From Falsiroseomonas selenitidurans (GTDB taxonomy: Bacteria > Pseudomonadota > Alphaproteobacteria > Acetobacterales > Acetobacteraceae), in assembly GCF_012103215.1 (NCBI RefSeq), contig NZ_JAAVNE010000025.1:1-64000 (forward strand): DNA of 64,000 nucleotides, in the 5' to 3' direction. Made by a program: the position numbers and the translations under genes. Within the stretch, counting starts at the first letter, position 1. Every line of letters starts with the position of its first letter. The notes under the pieces are model-generated. The model had not been told where the DNA came from. It searched no databases and saw only the letters and a list, made by a program, of their open reading frames with translations. Positions 35,019 through 44,187 of the stretch are shown one piece after another.

Positions 35019-36257
35019 TCAAATGTTCTCGCCCAGATGCTTCGCGACGGTGAAGATGTCCTTGTCGCCACGGCCGCACAGATTCATCAGGATGATCGTC
35101 TCTGCCGGCATGGCCGGCGCCATCTTCAGCACCTCGGCCAGCGCATGGGCGGGCTCCAGCGCCGGGATGATGCCTTCCAGCTTCGAGCAGAGCTGGAACG
35201 CCGCCAGCGCCTCGTCATCCGTCACGGCCCGGTACTGCACCCGGCCCAGCTCATGCAGCCAGGAATGCTCCGGCCCGACGCCCGGATAGTCCAGGCCGGC
35301 GGAGATGGAATGCGCCTCCGTGATCTGCCCGTCGCCATCCTGCAGCAGGTAGGTGCGGTTGCCATGCAGCACGCCCGGCCGGCCGCGCGACAGCGCCGCG
35401 GCATGTTCGCCGGAATCGAGGCCCCTTCCCGCGGCCTCCACGCCCACCATCGCCACCGAGGCATCGTCGAGGAAGGGGTAGAACAGCCCCATGGCATTGC
35501 TGCCACCGCCGACCGCGGCCACCAGCACGTCCGGCAGGCGGCCCTCGGCGTCCTGCATCTGCGCCTTGGCCTCGGTCCCGATCACGGACTGGAAATCGCG
35601 CACCATGGCGGGATAGGGGTGCGGGCCGGCGACGGTGCCGATGCAATAATAGGTGTCGTGAACGTTCGCGACCCAGTCCCGCAAACCCTCGTTCATCGCA
35701 TCCTTCAGCGTCGCCGCGCCGGAGGTCACCGGCACCACCTCGGCGCCGAGCAGCTTCATGCGGAAGACGTTGGGCTGCTGCCGCTCCACGTCGGTCGCGC
35801 CCATGTAGACCACGCAGGGCAGGTCCATCAGCGCGCAGGCGGTGGCGGTGGCCACGCCATGCTGGCCGGCGCCGGTCTCCGCGATGATGCGCGTCTTGCC
35901 CATCTTCTTGGCCAGCAGGATCTGGCCGAGCACCGCATTGATCTTGTGCGCGCCGGTGTGGTTCAGCTCGTCGCGCTTGAAATACACCTTGGCGCCCATG
36001 CCCGGCGCGGCGTCCTTGCGCAGATGCGCGGTCAGGCGTTCGGCGAACCACAGCGGGCTCGGGCGGCCGACATAGTGCGTCAGCAGGCGGCGCCATTCGG
36101 CCTGGAAGGCGGTGTCCTTCTTGCTCGCCTCATAGGCCGCCTCGACCTCCAGGATCAGCGGCATCAGCGTCTCGGCCACGAAGCGACCGCCGAAGGGGCC
36201 GAAGCGGCCGCGCGGGTCCGGGCCTTGGCGGTAGGAATTGGGCAGGGTGTGGTTCAC
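35019..36257 (-). CDS. trpB: Tryptophan synthase beta subunit
   Basis: A 412-residue PLP enzyme. The PLP lysine is K105 in [21 protein letters not shown] and [13 protein letters not shown], the phosphate-binding Gly-rich loop, are intact. It condenses indole with serine. It is followed immediately by trpA; a GNAT gene separates it from trpF. Confidence 0.98.
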   Translation of the reverse strand: MNHTLPNSYRQGPDPRGRFGPFGGRFVAETLMPLILEVEAAYEASKKDTAFQAEWRRLLTHYVGRPSPLWFAERLTAHLRKDAAPGMGAKVYFKRDELNHTGAHKINAVLGQILLAKKMGKTRIIAETGAGQHGVATATACALMDLPCVVYMGATDVERQQPNVFRMKLLGAEVVPVTSGAATLKDAMNEGLRDWVANVHDTYYCIGTVAGPHPYPAMVRDFQSVIGTEAKAQMQDAEGRLPDVLVAAVGGGSNAMGLFYPFLDDASVAMVGVEAAGRGLDSGEHAAALSRGRPGVLHGNRTYLLQDGDGQITEAHSISAGLDYPGVGPEHSWLHELGRVQYRAVTDDEALAAFQLCSKLEGIIPALEPAHALAEVLKMAPAMPAETIILMNLCGRGDKDIFTVAKHLGENI

Positions 36258-36299
36258 GGGCGGTGTCCTGGACGTGGGAAGTCTCTTAGCGCAGCGCCT

Positions 36300-36821
36300 T
36301 CAACTGGTCACGCCACGCAGATCCGGCCAGACCCAGGCCGTCTCCTCCAGCGCGACGGGGCCGTGCCAGCCGGTCTGGCGGGTGCCGGCGATGGCGCCGG
36401 TGGCGGCGTAGAAGCCGGCGGCGCGGGTGTTCGCATCCAGCGCCCAGGCCCCGGCCGAGTCATGGCCTGCCTGCAGCAGCACCGTGGCCCCGGCCGCCAG
36501 CAGCGCCCGCCCCAGCCCGCGCCCCTGCGCCGCGCGCAGCAGATACAGCCCCGAAACCTCGCCCGAGGCCCCCAGCGCCGCATCCCGCGCCGCGCAGACC
36601 GCGATGAAGCCGCGCACCGCGCCATCCTGTTCCAGCACCAGGATACCGCCCGGCAGCAGCGGCGCGGCCAGGGTGCGGGCCCAGGCGGCGCGGCGCCGGT
36701 CGGGGTCCGTCATCTCCGTCAGCAGGGCCGGCGGCACCAGGCCCGGATAGGTCTCCTGCCAGGCCTGGGCGTGCATGCTGCCGATGGCCGGGGCATCCGC
36801 CGCGGTGGCGGGCCGGATCAC
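36300..36821 (-). CDS. GNAT acetyltransferase inside the trp operon
   Basis: A 173-residue N-acetyltransferase. The acetyl-CoA site is the LLRAAQGRGLGRALLAAG segment, and the N-terminal IRPATAADAPAIGSMHAQAW is typical of GNAT. The start is a GTG overlapping the trpF stop as GTGA, with no ATG nearby. The substrate is unknown. Its place between trpF and trpB is an insertion in the usual trpF-trpB order, 42 bases before trpB. Confidence 0.85.
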   Translation of the reverse strand: MIRPATAADAPAIGSMHAQAWQETYPGLVPPALLTEMTDPDRRRAAWARTLAAPLLPGGILVLEQDGAVRGFIAVCAARDAALGASGEVSGLYLLRAAQGRGLGRALLAAGATVLLQAGHDSAGAWALDANTRAAGFYAATGAIAGTRQTGWHGPVALEETAWVWPDLRGVTS

Positions 36822-37453
36822 GCCGCGCGGGCCGCGCTGATGAACGCCGCGATCAGCGCCGGGTCCTTCACCCCCCGCGCCCGCTCCACGCCGGAGGAGA
36901 CATCGACGCCCGGCGCGCCGCTGGCGGCGATGGCCTGTGCCACATTGCCGGGCGTCAGCCCGCCGGCCAGCAGCCAGGGGCGGGGAAGGCGCCGCCCGGC
37001 CGTCAGCGTCCAGTCGAAGGGCGCGGCATTGCCACCGGGCAGCGGCGCGCCGGGCGGTGCCTTGGCGTCCAGCAGGAACAGATCGACCGCCTCCGCATAG
37101 GCGGCCAGCGCATCCAGGTCGGCCGGGGTGGCGATGCCGAGCGCCTTCATCACCGGCAGGCCGAAGCGCCGACGCACCGCGGCGCAACGCGCAGGCGACT
37201 CCGCCCCATGCAGTTGCAGCACATCCAGCGCCAGCGCGCCGGTCACCGCCTCCAGCAGCGCGTCATCGGCATCGACGAACAGGCCGACGCGCTGCGGCCC
37301 GCCGGGCAGGGCGGCGGAGAGCGCCGCGGCTTCCGCCGGCGTCACCGCCCGCGGCGAGGGGGGGAAGAACACCAGCCCGACATAGTCGGCACCGGCGCGC
37401 GCGGCGGCCTCCAGCCCTGCCGGGTCCTTCAGGCCGCAGATCTTCACCCGCAT
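36818..37453 (-). CDS. trpF: Phosphoribosylanthranilate isomerase
   Basis: A 211-residue TIM barrel beginning MRVKICGLKDPAG with the catalytic Cys (KICGL). Other signatures are VGLFVDAD, LQLHGAESP and GVDVSSGVERARGVKD, the phosphate loop. It makes CdRP in tryptophan synthesis. It starts four bases after pyrF. Confidence 0.96.
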   Translation of the reverse strand: MRVKICGLKDPAGLEAAARAGADYVGLVFFPPSPRAVTPAEAAALSAALPGGPQRVGLFVDADDALLEAVTGALALDVLQLHGAESPARCAAVRRRFGLPVMKALGIATPADLDALAAYAEAVDLFLLDAKAPPGAPLPGGNAAPFDWTLTAGRRLPRPWLLAGGLTPGNVAQAIAASGAPGVDVSSGVERARGVKDPALIAAFISAARAA

Positions 37454-37457
37454 GGGA

Positions 37458-38186
37458 TCAGCCCAGCGCCGCGCGGATCGCCCGCGCCGCGGCGGCGGGA
37501 TCCTGCGCCTGGGTGACCGGGCGGCCGACGACGATCCAGTCCGCGCCGGCATCGGCCATCTCTTCCGGCGTCGCCGTGCGGGCCTGGTCATCCGCCGCGC
37601 TGCCCGCCGGCCGCACACCCGGCACCACCAGCACCGGGTCCGGCCCCAGCGCCTGGCGGAGGGCGGCAACCTCCCCCGGCGAGCAGACCAGCCCATCCGC
37701 ACCGGCTTCCACCGCCAGCCTGGCCAGCCGCAGCACCTGCTGCACCGGGCCGCCGGCCACGCCGGTGGCGGCCAGCGTCGCGGCATCCAGGCTGGTCAGC
37801 ACCGTCACGGCCAGCAGGCGCGGCCGGTCCGGCCCGGCTTCCTCCGCCGCGCGGCGGGCGGCTGCCACCATGGCCGGCCCGCCGGCGGCATGCAGGGTGA
37901 TGAAGGCCGGGCGCAGCGGCGACAGCGCCCGCACCGCGCCCGCCACGGTATTGGGGATGTCGTGCAGCTTCACGTCCAGGAACACCGGCCGGCGCGCGGC
38001 GATCGACCGCACCGCCGCCCCGCCTTCCGCCGAGAACAGTTCCAGCCCCACCTTCAGCAGCCCGGCATGCGGCGCCACCGCATCCGCCCAGGCTTCCGCC
38101 TGCGCCAGCACCGGCGCATCCAGCGCCACGCAGAGCCCGCAGCGCCGCAGCCGGGTCCTGGCCGTGTCCAGGGGCTTGTCCGGCAT
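37458..38186 (-). CDS. pyrF: Orotidine-5'-phosphate decarboxylase
   Basis: A 242-residue OMP decarboxylase. K45 (LLKVGLELF) and the catalytic D71-K73-H75-D76 block ([12 protein letters not shown]) are intact, and VVPGVRPAG and [11 protein letters not shown] supply the phosphate site. It forms UMP in pyrimidine synthesis. The gene lies between lapA and trpF, as in other alphaproteobacteria. Confidence 0.97.
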   Translation of the reverse strand: MPDKPLDTARTRLRRCGLCVALDAPVLAQAEAWADAVAPHAGLLKVGLELFSAEGGAAVRSIAARRPVFLDVKLHDIPNTVAGAVRALSPLRPAFITLHAAGGPAMVAAARRAAEEAGPDRPRLLAVTVLTSLDAATLAATGVAGGPVQQVLRLARLAVEAGADGLVCSPGEVAALRQALGPDPVLVVPGVRPAGSAADDQARTATPEEMADAGADWIVVGRPVTQAQDPAAAARAIRAALG

Positions 38187-38188
38187 GG

Positions 38189-38521
38189 TCAGGCGCCGCT
38201 GCGCAGGGAGATGCGCATGGGTGCCGGGCCGGGCGCGTCGCGCAGCGCGGCCTCCCGCGCCTTCAGCACGGCCAGTTCGGATTCCACCAGCCTGGCGGCT
38301 TCCTCCACCCGGCGGGCGCGGCGGCGGGCGGGCAGGCCGGCGGCCCAGGCGATGAGCGCGCCGATCACGAAGCCGAAGCCCGACAGGATCAGCGCGGCGA
38401 CGCCCAGCGGCGCGGCCCAGGCCAGGTCGAAGGGCCAGAGGCGGAACTGCACCTCCTGCATGTTGGACAGGGCGAACACCGCGAGCAGGATGAGCAGCGG
38501 CAGGAACAACAGCCAGCGCAT
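38189..38521 (-). CDS. lapA: LapA family (DUF1049) inner-membrane protein
   Basis: A 110-residue protein with two membrane segments (about 3-20 and 36-60), the [21 protein letters not shown] link typical of the family, and a short coiled cytoplasmic tail ([14 protein letters not shown]). LapA proteins work with LapB in control of lipopolysaccharide synthesis, but no lapB is adjacent here. It lies between ihfB and pyrF, its common alphaproteobacterial place. Confidence 0.82.
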   Translation of the reverse strand: MRWLLFLPLLILLAVFALSNMQEVQFRLWPFDLAWAAPLGVAALILSGFGFVIGALIAWAAGLPARRRARRVEEAARLVESELAVLKAREAALRDAPGPAPMRISLRSGA

Positions 38522-38583
38522 GGGGATGTGCCTCTCCGATCGTCGCGGCCTGTCCTAACGCCGCGCGCGGCGGGAAGGAAGCG

Positions 38584-38910
38584 TCAGGCGGTCGCCTTGG
38601 CGCGGGGGCGGCGCGGCGGGTCCTGCAGCGGGCCGCCATTCACCCTTTCGCGCAATTCCTTGCCCGGCTTGAAATAGGGCACCGCCTTGCCGTCCACCGC
38701 CACCGCCGTGCCGGTGCGCGGGTTCCGACCGGTGCGCGGTTCGCGCCGCTTCGTGGAAAAGGCGCCGAAGCCGCGGAGTTCAACCCGGTCCCCGCGCGCC
38801 AGCGCCCCGATGATCTCATCGAAGATGGTGGTCACGATCAGCTCCACATCCGGCTGCCGCAGATGCGGGTTGGCGGCGGCAAGCTGCGCGATCAGTTCCG
38901 ACCTCGTCAT
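38584..38910 (-). CDS. ihfB: Integration host factor beta subunit
   Basis: A 108-residue HU/IHF protein: [23 protein letters not shown], then [22 protein letters not shown], the DNA-binding arm with the conserved Pro, and [14 protein letters not shown]. The start residues and [12 protein letters not shown] are those of IHF-beta rather than HU. It bends DNA and assists recombination and transcription. It follows sppA as usual. Confidence 0.95.
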   Translation of the reverse strand: MTRSELIAQLAAANPHLRQPDVELIVTTIFDEIIGALARGDRVELRGFGAFSTKRREPRTGRNPRTGTAVAVDGKAVPYFKPGKELRERVNGGPLQDPPRRPRAKATA

Positions 38911-38947
38911 GTTGGCCCTCGGCGTGCCCCAAGCCGGGACATTGCAC

Positions 38948-39868
38948 CTAAGGTTGCCAAAGCGCGCGCACGCGGTCAACGCCAACCCATTCATCGACAA
39001 GGCTTTTCGAGAACAGGCCCCAGAGGGCGCCGAAGGTGCGTTCCGCCAGCCCGCGCGGCTTGATGTCGCGCACCGGCAGGTCGGCTGAAACCTCCTGCGA
39101 CTCCGCCAGCCAGGCGCGCGCCTCCGCCTCTCCGCCCAGCGCGTCCACCAGGCCGAGCGCCAGCGCCTCCCGCCCCGTGAAGACGCGGCCATCGGCCAGT
39201 TCGCGGACCCGCGCCGGGTCCATGCGTCGTCCCTCGGCGACCATGCCGACAAATTGCTCGTGCAGGTCCTGCACCACCCGGGCCAGCTGCGCCCGCCCCT
39301 CCTCGCTCAGCGGGCGGAAGGGGCTGGGCTGGTCCTTGAAGCGGCCGGAGGCGATCACTTCCGGCCGCACGCCCAGCCAGGCCAGCAGGCCGGAGGCATC
39401 GAAGCTCTGCAGGATCACGCCGATGGAGCCGGTGACGGTGGCGCTGCGGGCGAAGATCCGCTGCGCCGGCAGCGCCACCATGTAGCCGGCGGAGGCCGCG
39501 GTGCCGGACATCACGGCCACCACGGGCTTTTCCGTCGCCATGCGGGCCAGGGCGGCGTGCAGCGCCTCCCCGCCCGCGACGCTGCCGCCGGGGCTGTCGA
39601 TGGCCACCAGAACGGCGCGCACCGAATCCTGCCGCCGCAGCCGGTCCAGCGTCTCGATCAACTCCCGGTCGTCGCTGATGAAGCCCTGCACGTTCAGGCG
39701 GGCGACATGGGCGGTGCCGCTGCCGGGCCAGAGGCCGGCGGTGCGGTCGTCATCCCAGGCGAGGGCCAGGCCGATGGCGACCAGCGCCAGCACGGCGGCG
39801 GCCCGCCACAGGGAAAGCCGGCGCTTCAGGCGGCGTCGGTCGAGCAGGAGATCGGCATCGAGGGGCAT
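38948..39868 (-). CDS. sppA: Signal peptide peptidase SppA, short form
   Basis: A 306-residue ClpP-fold protease anchored by one membrane helix (about residues 22-38). The nucleophile is S126 in GTAASAGYM and the general-base lysine is K178 in [11 protein letters not shown], the Ser/Lys dyad of the 36K type. It removes leftover signal peptides from the inner membrane. Between rpsA and ihfB, the usual alphaproteobacterial position. Confidence 0.93.
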   Translation of the reverse strand: MPLDADLLLDRRRLKRRLSLWRAAAVLALVAIGLALAWDDDRTAGLWPGSGTAHVARLNVQGFISDDRELIETLDRLRRQDSVRAVLVAIDSPGGSVAGGEALHAALARMATEKPVVAVMSGTAASAGYMVALPAQRIFARSATVTGSIGVILQSFDASGLLAWLGVRPEVIASGRFKDQPSPFRPLSEEGRAQLARVVQDLHEQFVGMVAEGRRMDPARVRELADGRVFTGREALALGLVDALGGEAEARAWLAESQEVSADLPVRDIKPRGLAERTFGALWGLFSKSLVDEWVGVDRVRALWQP

Positions 39869-39903
39869 GCCCCGTCAGATAGGGCGCGCCGGGCCGGATG
39901 GCC

Positions 39904-39975
39904 ATGGCGCGGCGGCGCCGGGGGAGCATGGCGCGGCGGCGCCGGGGGAGCATGGCGCGGCGGCGCCGGGGGCTG
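39904..39975. repeat. Three tandem 24-base repeats
   Basis: The 24-base unit, starting ATGGCGCGGCGG, is repeated at 39904-39927, 39928-39951 and 39952-39975; the last copy differs only in its final three bases. It lies in the gap between sppA and rpsA, downstream of rpsA. The GGCGGCGCC core of each unit can form a hairpin. Confidence 0.9.
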
Positions 39976-40043
39976 AAACGCGAAGCGGCCGCCGGGGTGT
40001 GCCCCGGCGGCCGCCTGCAGCCCGGACCCGAGGGTCCGGCGGA

Positions 40044-41753
40044 TCAGTCCTCGGTGGACTGGTTGCGGCGGCGGATGGCCGCGCCGAGGATGTCGCCCAG
40101 CGAGGCGCCGCTGTCGGTGGTGCCGTATTCACGGACCGCCTCGCGCTCCTCCTCCACTTCCTTGCCCTTGATGGTCAGGGCCAGGCGGCGGCCGGCGCGG
40201 TCGACGGCGGTGATCTTCGCATCGACCTTCTCGCCCACGGCGAAGCGGTCGGGGCGCTGGTCGCCACGGTCGCGCGCCAGCTCGGCGCGGCGGATGAAGC
40301 CGATGAGGACCTCGTCGACCTTCACCTCGATGCCGTTCGGCTCGATCTTGGTGACGGTGCAGGTGACGACGTCGCCCTTCTTGATCCGGTCCAGCACTTC
40401 CGCGGCCGGGTCGGCCTCAAGCTGCTTGATGCCGAGGGAGATGCGCTCCTTCTCCACATCGACGTCGAGCACCTTGGCCTTGACGGTCTCGCCCTTCTGG
40501 AAGTTCGCCATCGCCTGCTCGCCGGGCAGGTCCCAGGACAGGTCGGACATGTGCACCATGCCGTCCAGGTCCGGGCCCAGGCCGATGAAGAGGCCGAACT
40601 CGGTGATGTTGCGGATCTCGCCCTCGATCACCGTGCCGGGCGGGTTGGCCTCGGCGAACAGCTCCCACGGGTTGCCCTGCGCCTGCTTCAGGCCGAGCGA
40701 GATGCGCCGCTTCGGACCGTCCACGTCCAGGATCATCACGTCCACTTCCTGGGAGGTGGCGACGATCTTGCCGGGGTGCACGTTCTTCTTGGTCCAGCTC
40801 ATCTCGCTGACATGGACCAGGCCTTCCACCCCCGGCTCCAGCTCCACGAAGGCGCCGTAGTCGGTGATGTTGGTGACGCGGCCGCTGAACTTGCCGTTCA
40901 CCGGGTACTTGATGGCCACGCCGTCCCAGGGGTCGGACATCAGCTGCTTCATGCCGAGGCTGATGCGCTGGGTTTCCGGGTTGAAGCGGATGACCTGCAC
41001 CTTCACCGCCTGGCCGATGGTCAGGGCCTCGGAGGGGTGGTTGATGCGGCGCCAGGCGATGTCGGTGACATGCAGCAGGCCGTCGACGCCGCCGAGGTCC
41101 ACGAAGGCGCCGTAGTCGGTGATGTTCTTCACCACGCCGTCGAGCACCATGCCTTCCTTCAGGCCCTGGATCAGCTCGCTGCGCTGTTCGGCGCGCGTCT
41201 CCTCCAGCACCGCACGGCGCGAGACGACGATGTTGCCGCGGGCGCGGTCCATCTTCAGGATCTGGAAGGGCTGCGGGCTGCCCATCAGCGGCGTCACGTC
41301 ACGCACCGGGCGGATGTCCACCTGGCTGCCCGGCAGGAAGGCCACGGCGCCGCCGAGGTCGACGGTGAAGCCACCCTTGACGCGGCCGAAGATCACGCCG
41401 TTCACGCGCTGCTGCGCCGTGAAGGACTTCTCCAGATTGGTCCAGGCTTCCTCGCGGCGGGCCTTCTCGCGGCTCAGGATGATCGCGCCGTCGCGATCCT
41501 CGTAGCGCTCGACGAACAGCTCGACGACGTCGCCGACCTTGATTTCCGGCTTCTGGCCCTGCGGGGCGAATTCCTTGAGGGGGACGCGGCCCTCGGACTT
41601 CAGGCCGACATCGACGACGGCGAAATCGTCATCGATGCGGATGATCTTGCCGGAGATGACCGAGCCGTGGAACGAGGTGTTCTCGCCCAGCGTGGCGTCC
41701 AGCAGGGCAGCAAAGTCTTCGCCAGGATCAGCGAAAGCGGTGGCGCTTGCCAT
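40044..41753 (-). CDS. rpsA: 30S ribosomal protein S1
   Basis: A 569-residue protein with six S1/OB repeats; the later ones carry the clear signatures ITDYGAFVDLGGVDGLLHVTDI, ITDYGAFVELEPGVEGLVHVSEM and ITEFGLFIGLGPDLDGMVHMSDL (in shorter parts). It brings mRNAs to the 30S subunit. The C-terminus (RRRNQSTED) is shorter than in enterobacteria, as is common in alphaproteobacteria. A promoter at 42023-42052 would give a leader of about 260 bases. Confidence 0.98.
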   Translation of the reverse strand: MASATAFADPGEDFAALLDATLGENTSFHGSVISGKIIRIDDDFAVVDVGLKSEGRVPLKEFAPQGQKPEIKVGDVVELFVERYEDRDGAIILSREKARREEAWTNLEKSFTAQQRVNGVIFGRVKGGFTVDLGGAVAFLPGSQVDIRPVRDVTPLMGSPQPFQILKMDRARGNIVVSRRAVLEETRAEQRSELIQGLKEGMVLDGVVKNITDYGAFVDLGGVDGLLHVTDIAWRRINHPSEALTIGQAVKVQVIRFNPETQRISLGMKQLMSDPWDGVAIKYPVNGKFSGRVTNITDYGAFVELEPGVEGLVHVSEMSWTKKNVHPGKIVATSQEVDVMILDVDGPKRRISLGLKQAQGNPWELFAEANPPGTVIEGEIRNITEFGLFIGLGPDLDGMVHMSDLSWDLPGEQAMANFQKGETVKAKVLDVDVEKERISLGIKQLEADPAAEVLDRIKKGDVVTCTVTKIEPNGIEVKVDEVLIGFIRRAELARDRGDQRPDRFAVGEKVDAKITAVDRAGRRLALTIKGKEVEEEREAVREYGTTDSGASLGDILGAAIRRRNQSTED

Positions 41754-42022
41754 GTAGCGGTTGTTTCCCGATCAGATGCCCCGATCGTGGGGCATGGGGT
41801 ATGCGCCCCCGCGGCACGTGGCCACGGACACGACCTGGCTGTTTCCCGGTGGGATGATCCCATTGGGAAGCATGGCCCGAAGGATGGGGGCGGGGTCGAC
41901 GGACCGCCGTTTCCGGCCCGTGAAGCCGCGGGGCAATCCACACCGGCGGCCAATTCGGCCTGGCGTTTTCCCCCCGCAAAAACACGGGCGCCGCAGGCGC
42001 ATGGCGCGTTCGGCTCGGGGTC
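41754..42022 (-). promoter_or_regulatory. rpsA: Long structured leader of rpsA
   Basis: Between the candidate promoter and the rpsA ATG lie about 265 bases without a convincing gene. Structures include a hairpin at 41776-41795 (ATGCCCC/GGGGCAT around GATCGT), 33 bases before... the start region, and a symmetric GGGATGATCCC element near 41862. TCGGGAAACAACC and CCGGGAAACAGCC form a near repeat. S1 represses its own translation in other bacteria through its leader; such a role here is inference. Confidence 0.45.
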
Positions 42023-42052
42023 GCGTTACGCCCTGGGGCTTCCGCGAGTCAA
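42023..42052 (-). promoter_or_regulatory. rpsA: Candidate rpsA promoter
   Basis: TTGACT (42052-42047) and TAACGC (42028-42023) are separated by 18 bases on the minus strand in the cmk-rpsA gap. The strong -35 element stands out; the -10 is weaker. It implies a transcription start near 42016. Confidence 0.5.
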
Positions 42053-42110
42053 GGGGAATCGGGCCGGGGGCAGAACTGACGGGCGCCGGCCGACCCCGGC
42101 GCCGCCCTGC

Positions 42111-42746
42111 TCAGGCGCCGATGCGGTCGCGGATCAGCCGCATGGCGGCGGCGAAGGCGGCGTCCGCGTCCAGCGCCGTGGTGTCGAGCGTCGCCGCATC
42201 CGCCGCCGCCACCAGCGGCGCGACGCTGCGCGCGCTGTCCTGCGCATCGCGCGCCCGCAGCTCCGCCTCCACTTCCGCCAGGCCAATCGCCACGCCGCGG
42301 GCGCGCATCTCCAGCCAGCGTCGGCGGGCGCGTTCCTCCGGCGTCGCGACGACGAACAGCTTGATGGGCGCTTCCGGGAAGACGACGGTGCCGATGTCCC
42401 GCCCATCCATCACCGCGCCATTGCGGCGGCCGAATTCGCGCTGCCATTCCAGCAGCGCGGCGCGCACCGCGGGGATCGCGGCCACGGCGCTGGCGGCGCG
42501 GTCCGCCTCCGGCCCGCGCAGATCGGCGCGCGCCAGATCCGCCGGGGTCAGCGTCGCCGCCGCTTCCGCCGCCGCGGCCGCGCCATGCGGGTCCGCGCCC
42601 AGGTCCAGCAGCCGGCGGCCGACGGCACGGTACAGCAGCCCGGTGTCGAGATAGGCGAGGTTGAACTCGGCCGCCAGGCGGCGTGCCAGCGTGCCCTTGC
42701 CGGCCGCGGCCGGCCCGTCCACGGCGATCACCAGCGGGGCGCTCAT
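42111..42746 (-). CDS. cmk: Cytidylate kinase
   Basis: A 211-residue CMP kinase. The P-loop is DGPAAAGKGT (residues 10-19), followed by YLDTGLLYRAVG and MDGRDIGTVVFPEAP, which bind CMP. It makes CDP from CMP and ATP. The start overlaps the stop of the upstream aroA-position gene as ATGA, and rpsA follows: the common aroA-cmk-rpsA order. Confidence 0.96.
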   Translation of the reverse strand: MSAPLVIAVDGPAAAGKGTLARRLAAEFNLAYLDTGLLYRAVGRRLLDLGADPHGAAAAAEAAATLTPADLARADLRGPEADRAASAVAAIPAVRAALLEWQREFGRRNGAVMDGRDIGTVVFPEAPIKLFVVATPEERARRRWLEMRARGVAIGLAEVEAELRARDAQDSARSVAPLVAAADAATLDTTALDADAAFAAAMRLIRDRIGA

Positions 42747-44074
42747 GCCGCGCAGACCGGGCTGCCGGCCAGCCGCTCCAGCAGCGCGGCCAGGCCGGGA
42801 AAGCCGGACTCGATGCGGGCGAATTGGTCCAGCCGCACGGGCGCGCAAGCCGACAGGCCCAGCACCATGGCGGCCATGGCGATGCGATGATCCATATGAG
42901 TCTCCACCATGCCGCCACCCGGCGGCGGCCCGCCCGCACCCTGTATCACCAGATCCGGCCCCTCCCGCACCGCCGCCACGCCATGCGCGGCGAGCAGGGC
43001 TGCCATGGCGCCGGCAAGGGGCCCGTCCTGGCCCGCGCCGCACAGCCGGGTGCTGCCCTGCGCGGCGGCGGCGGCGACCGCCAGCGCCGGCCAGGCCGGG
43101 CAGGCACCGGCTTCCGCCACCACCTGGCCGCGCAGCGCACCGGCGCGGACGCGCCAATCGGACGCTGGCAGGGCCCCGGCGGCCGGCGCGTCCGACGCCA
43201 GGATGTCGGCGCCCATCGCGCGCAGCGCCGCCAGGGCGATGCCTCGCAGCGGGTCCGCGTCGATGCCCTCCAGCACGATGTCGGAGCCGGGCACCAGCAG
43301 CGCCGCCACCGCCAGGAAGGTGGCGGCATCGGCATCGCCCGGCACCACCACCGGGGTGGCCACCAGCTCCGGCTGGCCCTCCAGCTCGATCACCCGGGCG
43401 GCGCCCTCCGCGGTCATCCGGACCCGGGCACCGAAATGACGCAGCAGGGTTTCCATCCCCCCCGGCATCGGCACCGGCACCGTCAGCCGCGTGCTGCCGC
43501 GGGCGGCGAGGCCGGCCAGCAGGCAGGCGGATGTCAGCGAGGCGGCGGCCGGCGGCAGGCGCAGCTCCAGCGGCAGGGGGTCCGCCGCGCCCTCCACCGC
43601 CAGGGGCAGCAGCCCGCCGGCGCGGCCGGCGAAGCGCGCGCCGGTGCCGGCCAGCGCCTCCATCACCGCCTGCATCGGGTGGTGGCGCAGCCCCGGCCCG
43701 CCATCCACCACCGCGAACAGGGCATGGCCGGCCAGCAGGCCGCAGAGCAGGGTCGCAACCTCGGCCGAGCCGCCCGGGTCCAGCGCCTGCACCGGTTCCA
43801 CCAGCCCGCCGATGCCGCGCCCGGCAACCAACCAGGCGCCATCCGCCCGCATCGTCACCCCGGCCCCCAGGGCGCGCAGTGCCTCGGCCAGGCGCACCGT
43901 CGCGGCATCCGTCGGCAGCCCGGTGATGGCGGTGGTGCCGGCGGCCAGCGTGGCCAGGACCAGGGCGGCATGGCCGGCGGCGCGGCAGCCGGGCACCCGC
44001 GCCCGGCCGCGGAGCGGGCCGGCCGGCGCCGCCGGCTGCGGCGGCTTCCTGGCAGCTTCGGGTGGGGGTTGCAT
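42743..44074 (-). CDS. aroA: EPSP synthase (AroA) homologue with degenerate active site
   Basis: A 443-residue protein in the aroA-cmk-rpsA position that aligns along its length with class II EPSP synthases. But most catalytic residues differ: the PGDKSISHR block reads PGCRAAGHA (residues 28-36), GNSGTSAR reads GGSAEVAT (101-108), SAQ reads AAS (177-179), the RDHTE segment is PGGME, the catalytic Asp/Glu of IDEYP is CPAWP, and the RVKESDRL block is shortened to GQDGPL. DHRIAM and the C-terminal SGFPGLAALL are kept. Normal AroA makes EPSP from shikimate-3-phosphate and PEP; this protein may have lost that activity. A TTG start 36 bases upstream is less likely. Confidence 0.8.
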   Translation of the reverse strand: MQPPPEAARKPPQPAAPAGPLRGRARVPGCRAAGHAALVLATLAAGTTAITGLPTDAATVRLAEALRALGAGVTMRADGAWLVAGRGIGGLVEPVQALDPGGSAEVATLLCGLLAGHALFAVVDGGPGLRHHPMQAVMEALAGTGARFAGRAGGLLPLAVEGAADPLPLELRLPPAAASLTSACLLAGLAARGSTRLTVPVPMPGGMETLLRHFGARVRMTAEGAARVIELEGQPELVATPVVVPGDADAATFLAVAALLVPGSDIVLEGIDADPLRGIALAALRAMGADILASDAPAAGALPASDWRVRAGALRGQVVAEAGACPAWPALAVAAAAAQGSTRLCGAGQDGPLAGAMAALLAAHGVAAVREGPDLVIQGAGGPPPGGGMVETHMDHRIAMAAMVLGLSACAPVRLDQFARIESGFPGLAALLERLAGSPVCAA

Positions 44075-44187
44075 GCCGGCGCGTTTGACATGCAGGGCGC
44101 GAAGTGGCAATCGCGCGCACCCTTTACGCCCGACGACCCGCGGACCTCCGCGGGCCGGCCCGGCCTGGCACGAGGCTCTTCTTCCCC

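Noticed and set aside
41772..42002. A 76-codon open frame with ATG within the rpsA leader (minus strand)
   Set aside because: No ribosome site, odd composition (many Arg, Cys, Pro) and no family; could be a leader peptide but nothing supports it.
39501..42890. Very long plus-strand open frame (over 1100 codons) opposite rpsA, sppA and cmk
   Set aside because: It is antisense to three well-supported genes. In GC-rich DNA stop codons are rare on the opposite strand, and the predicted protein has the His/Gln/Arg-rich look of such shadows.
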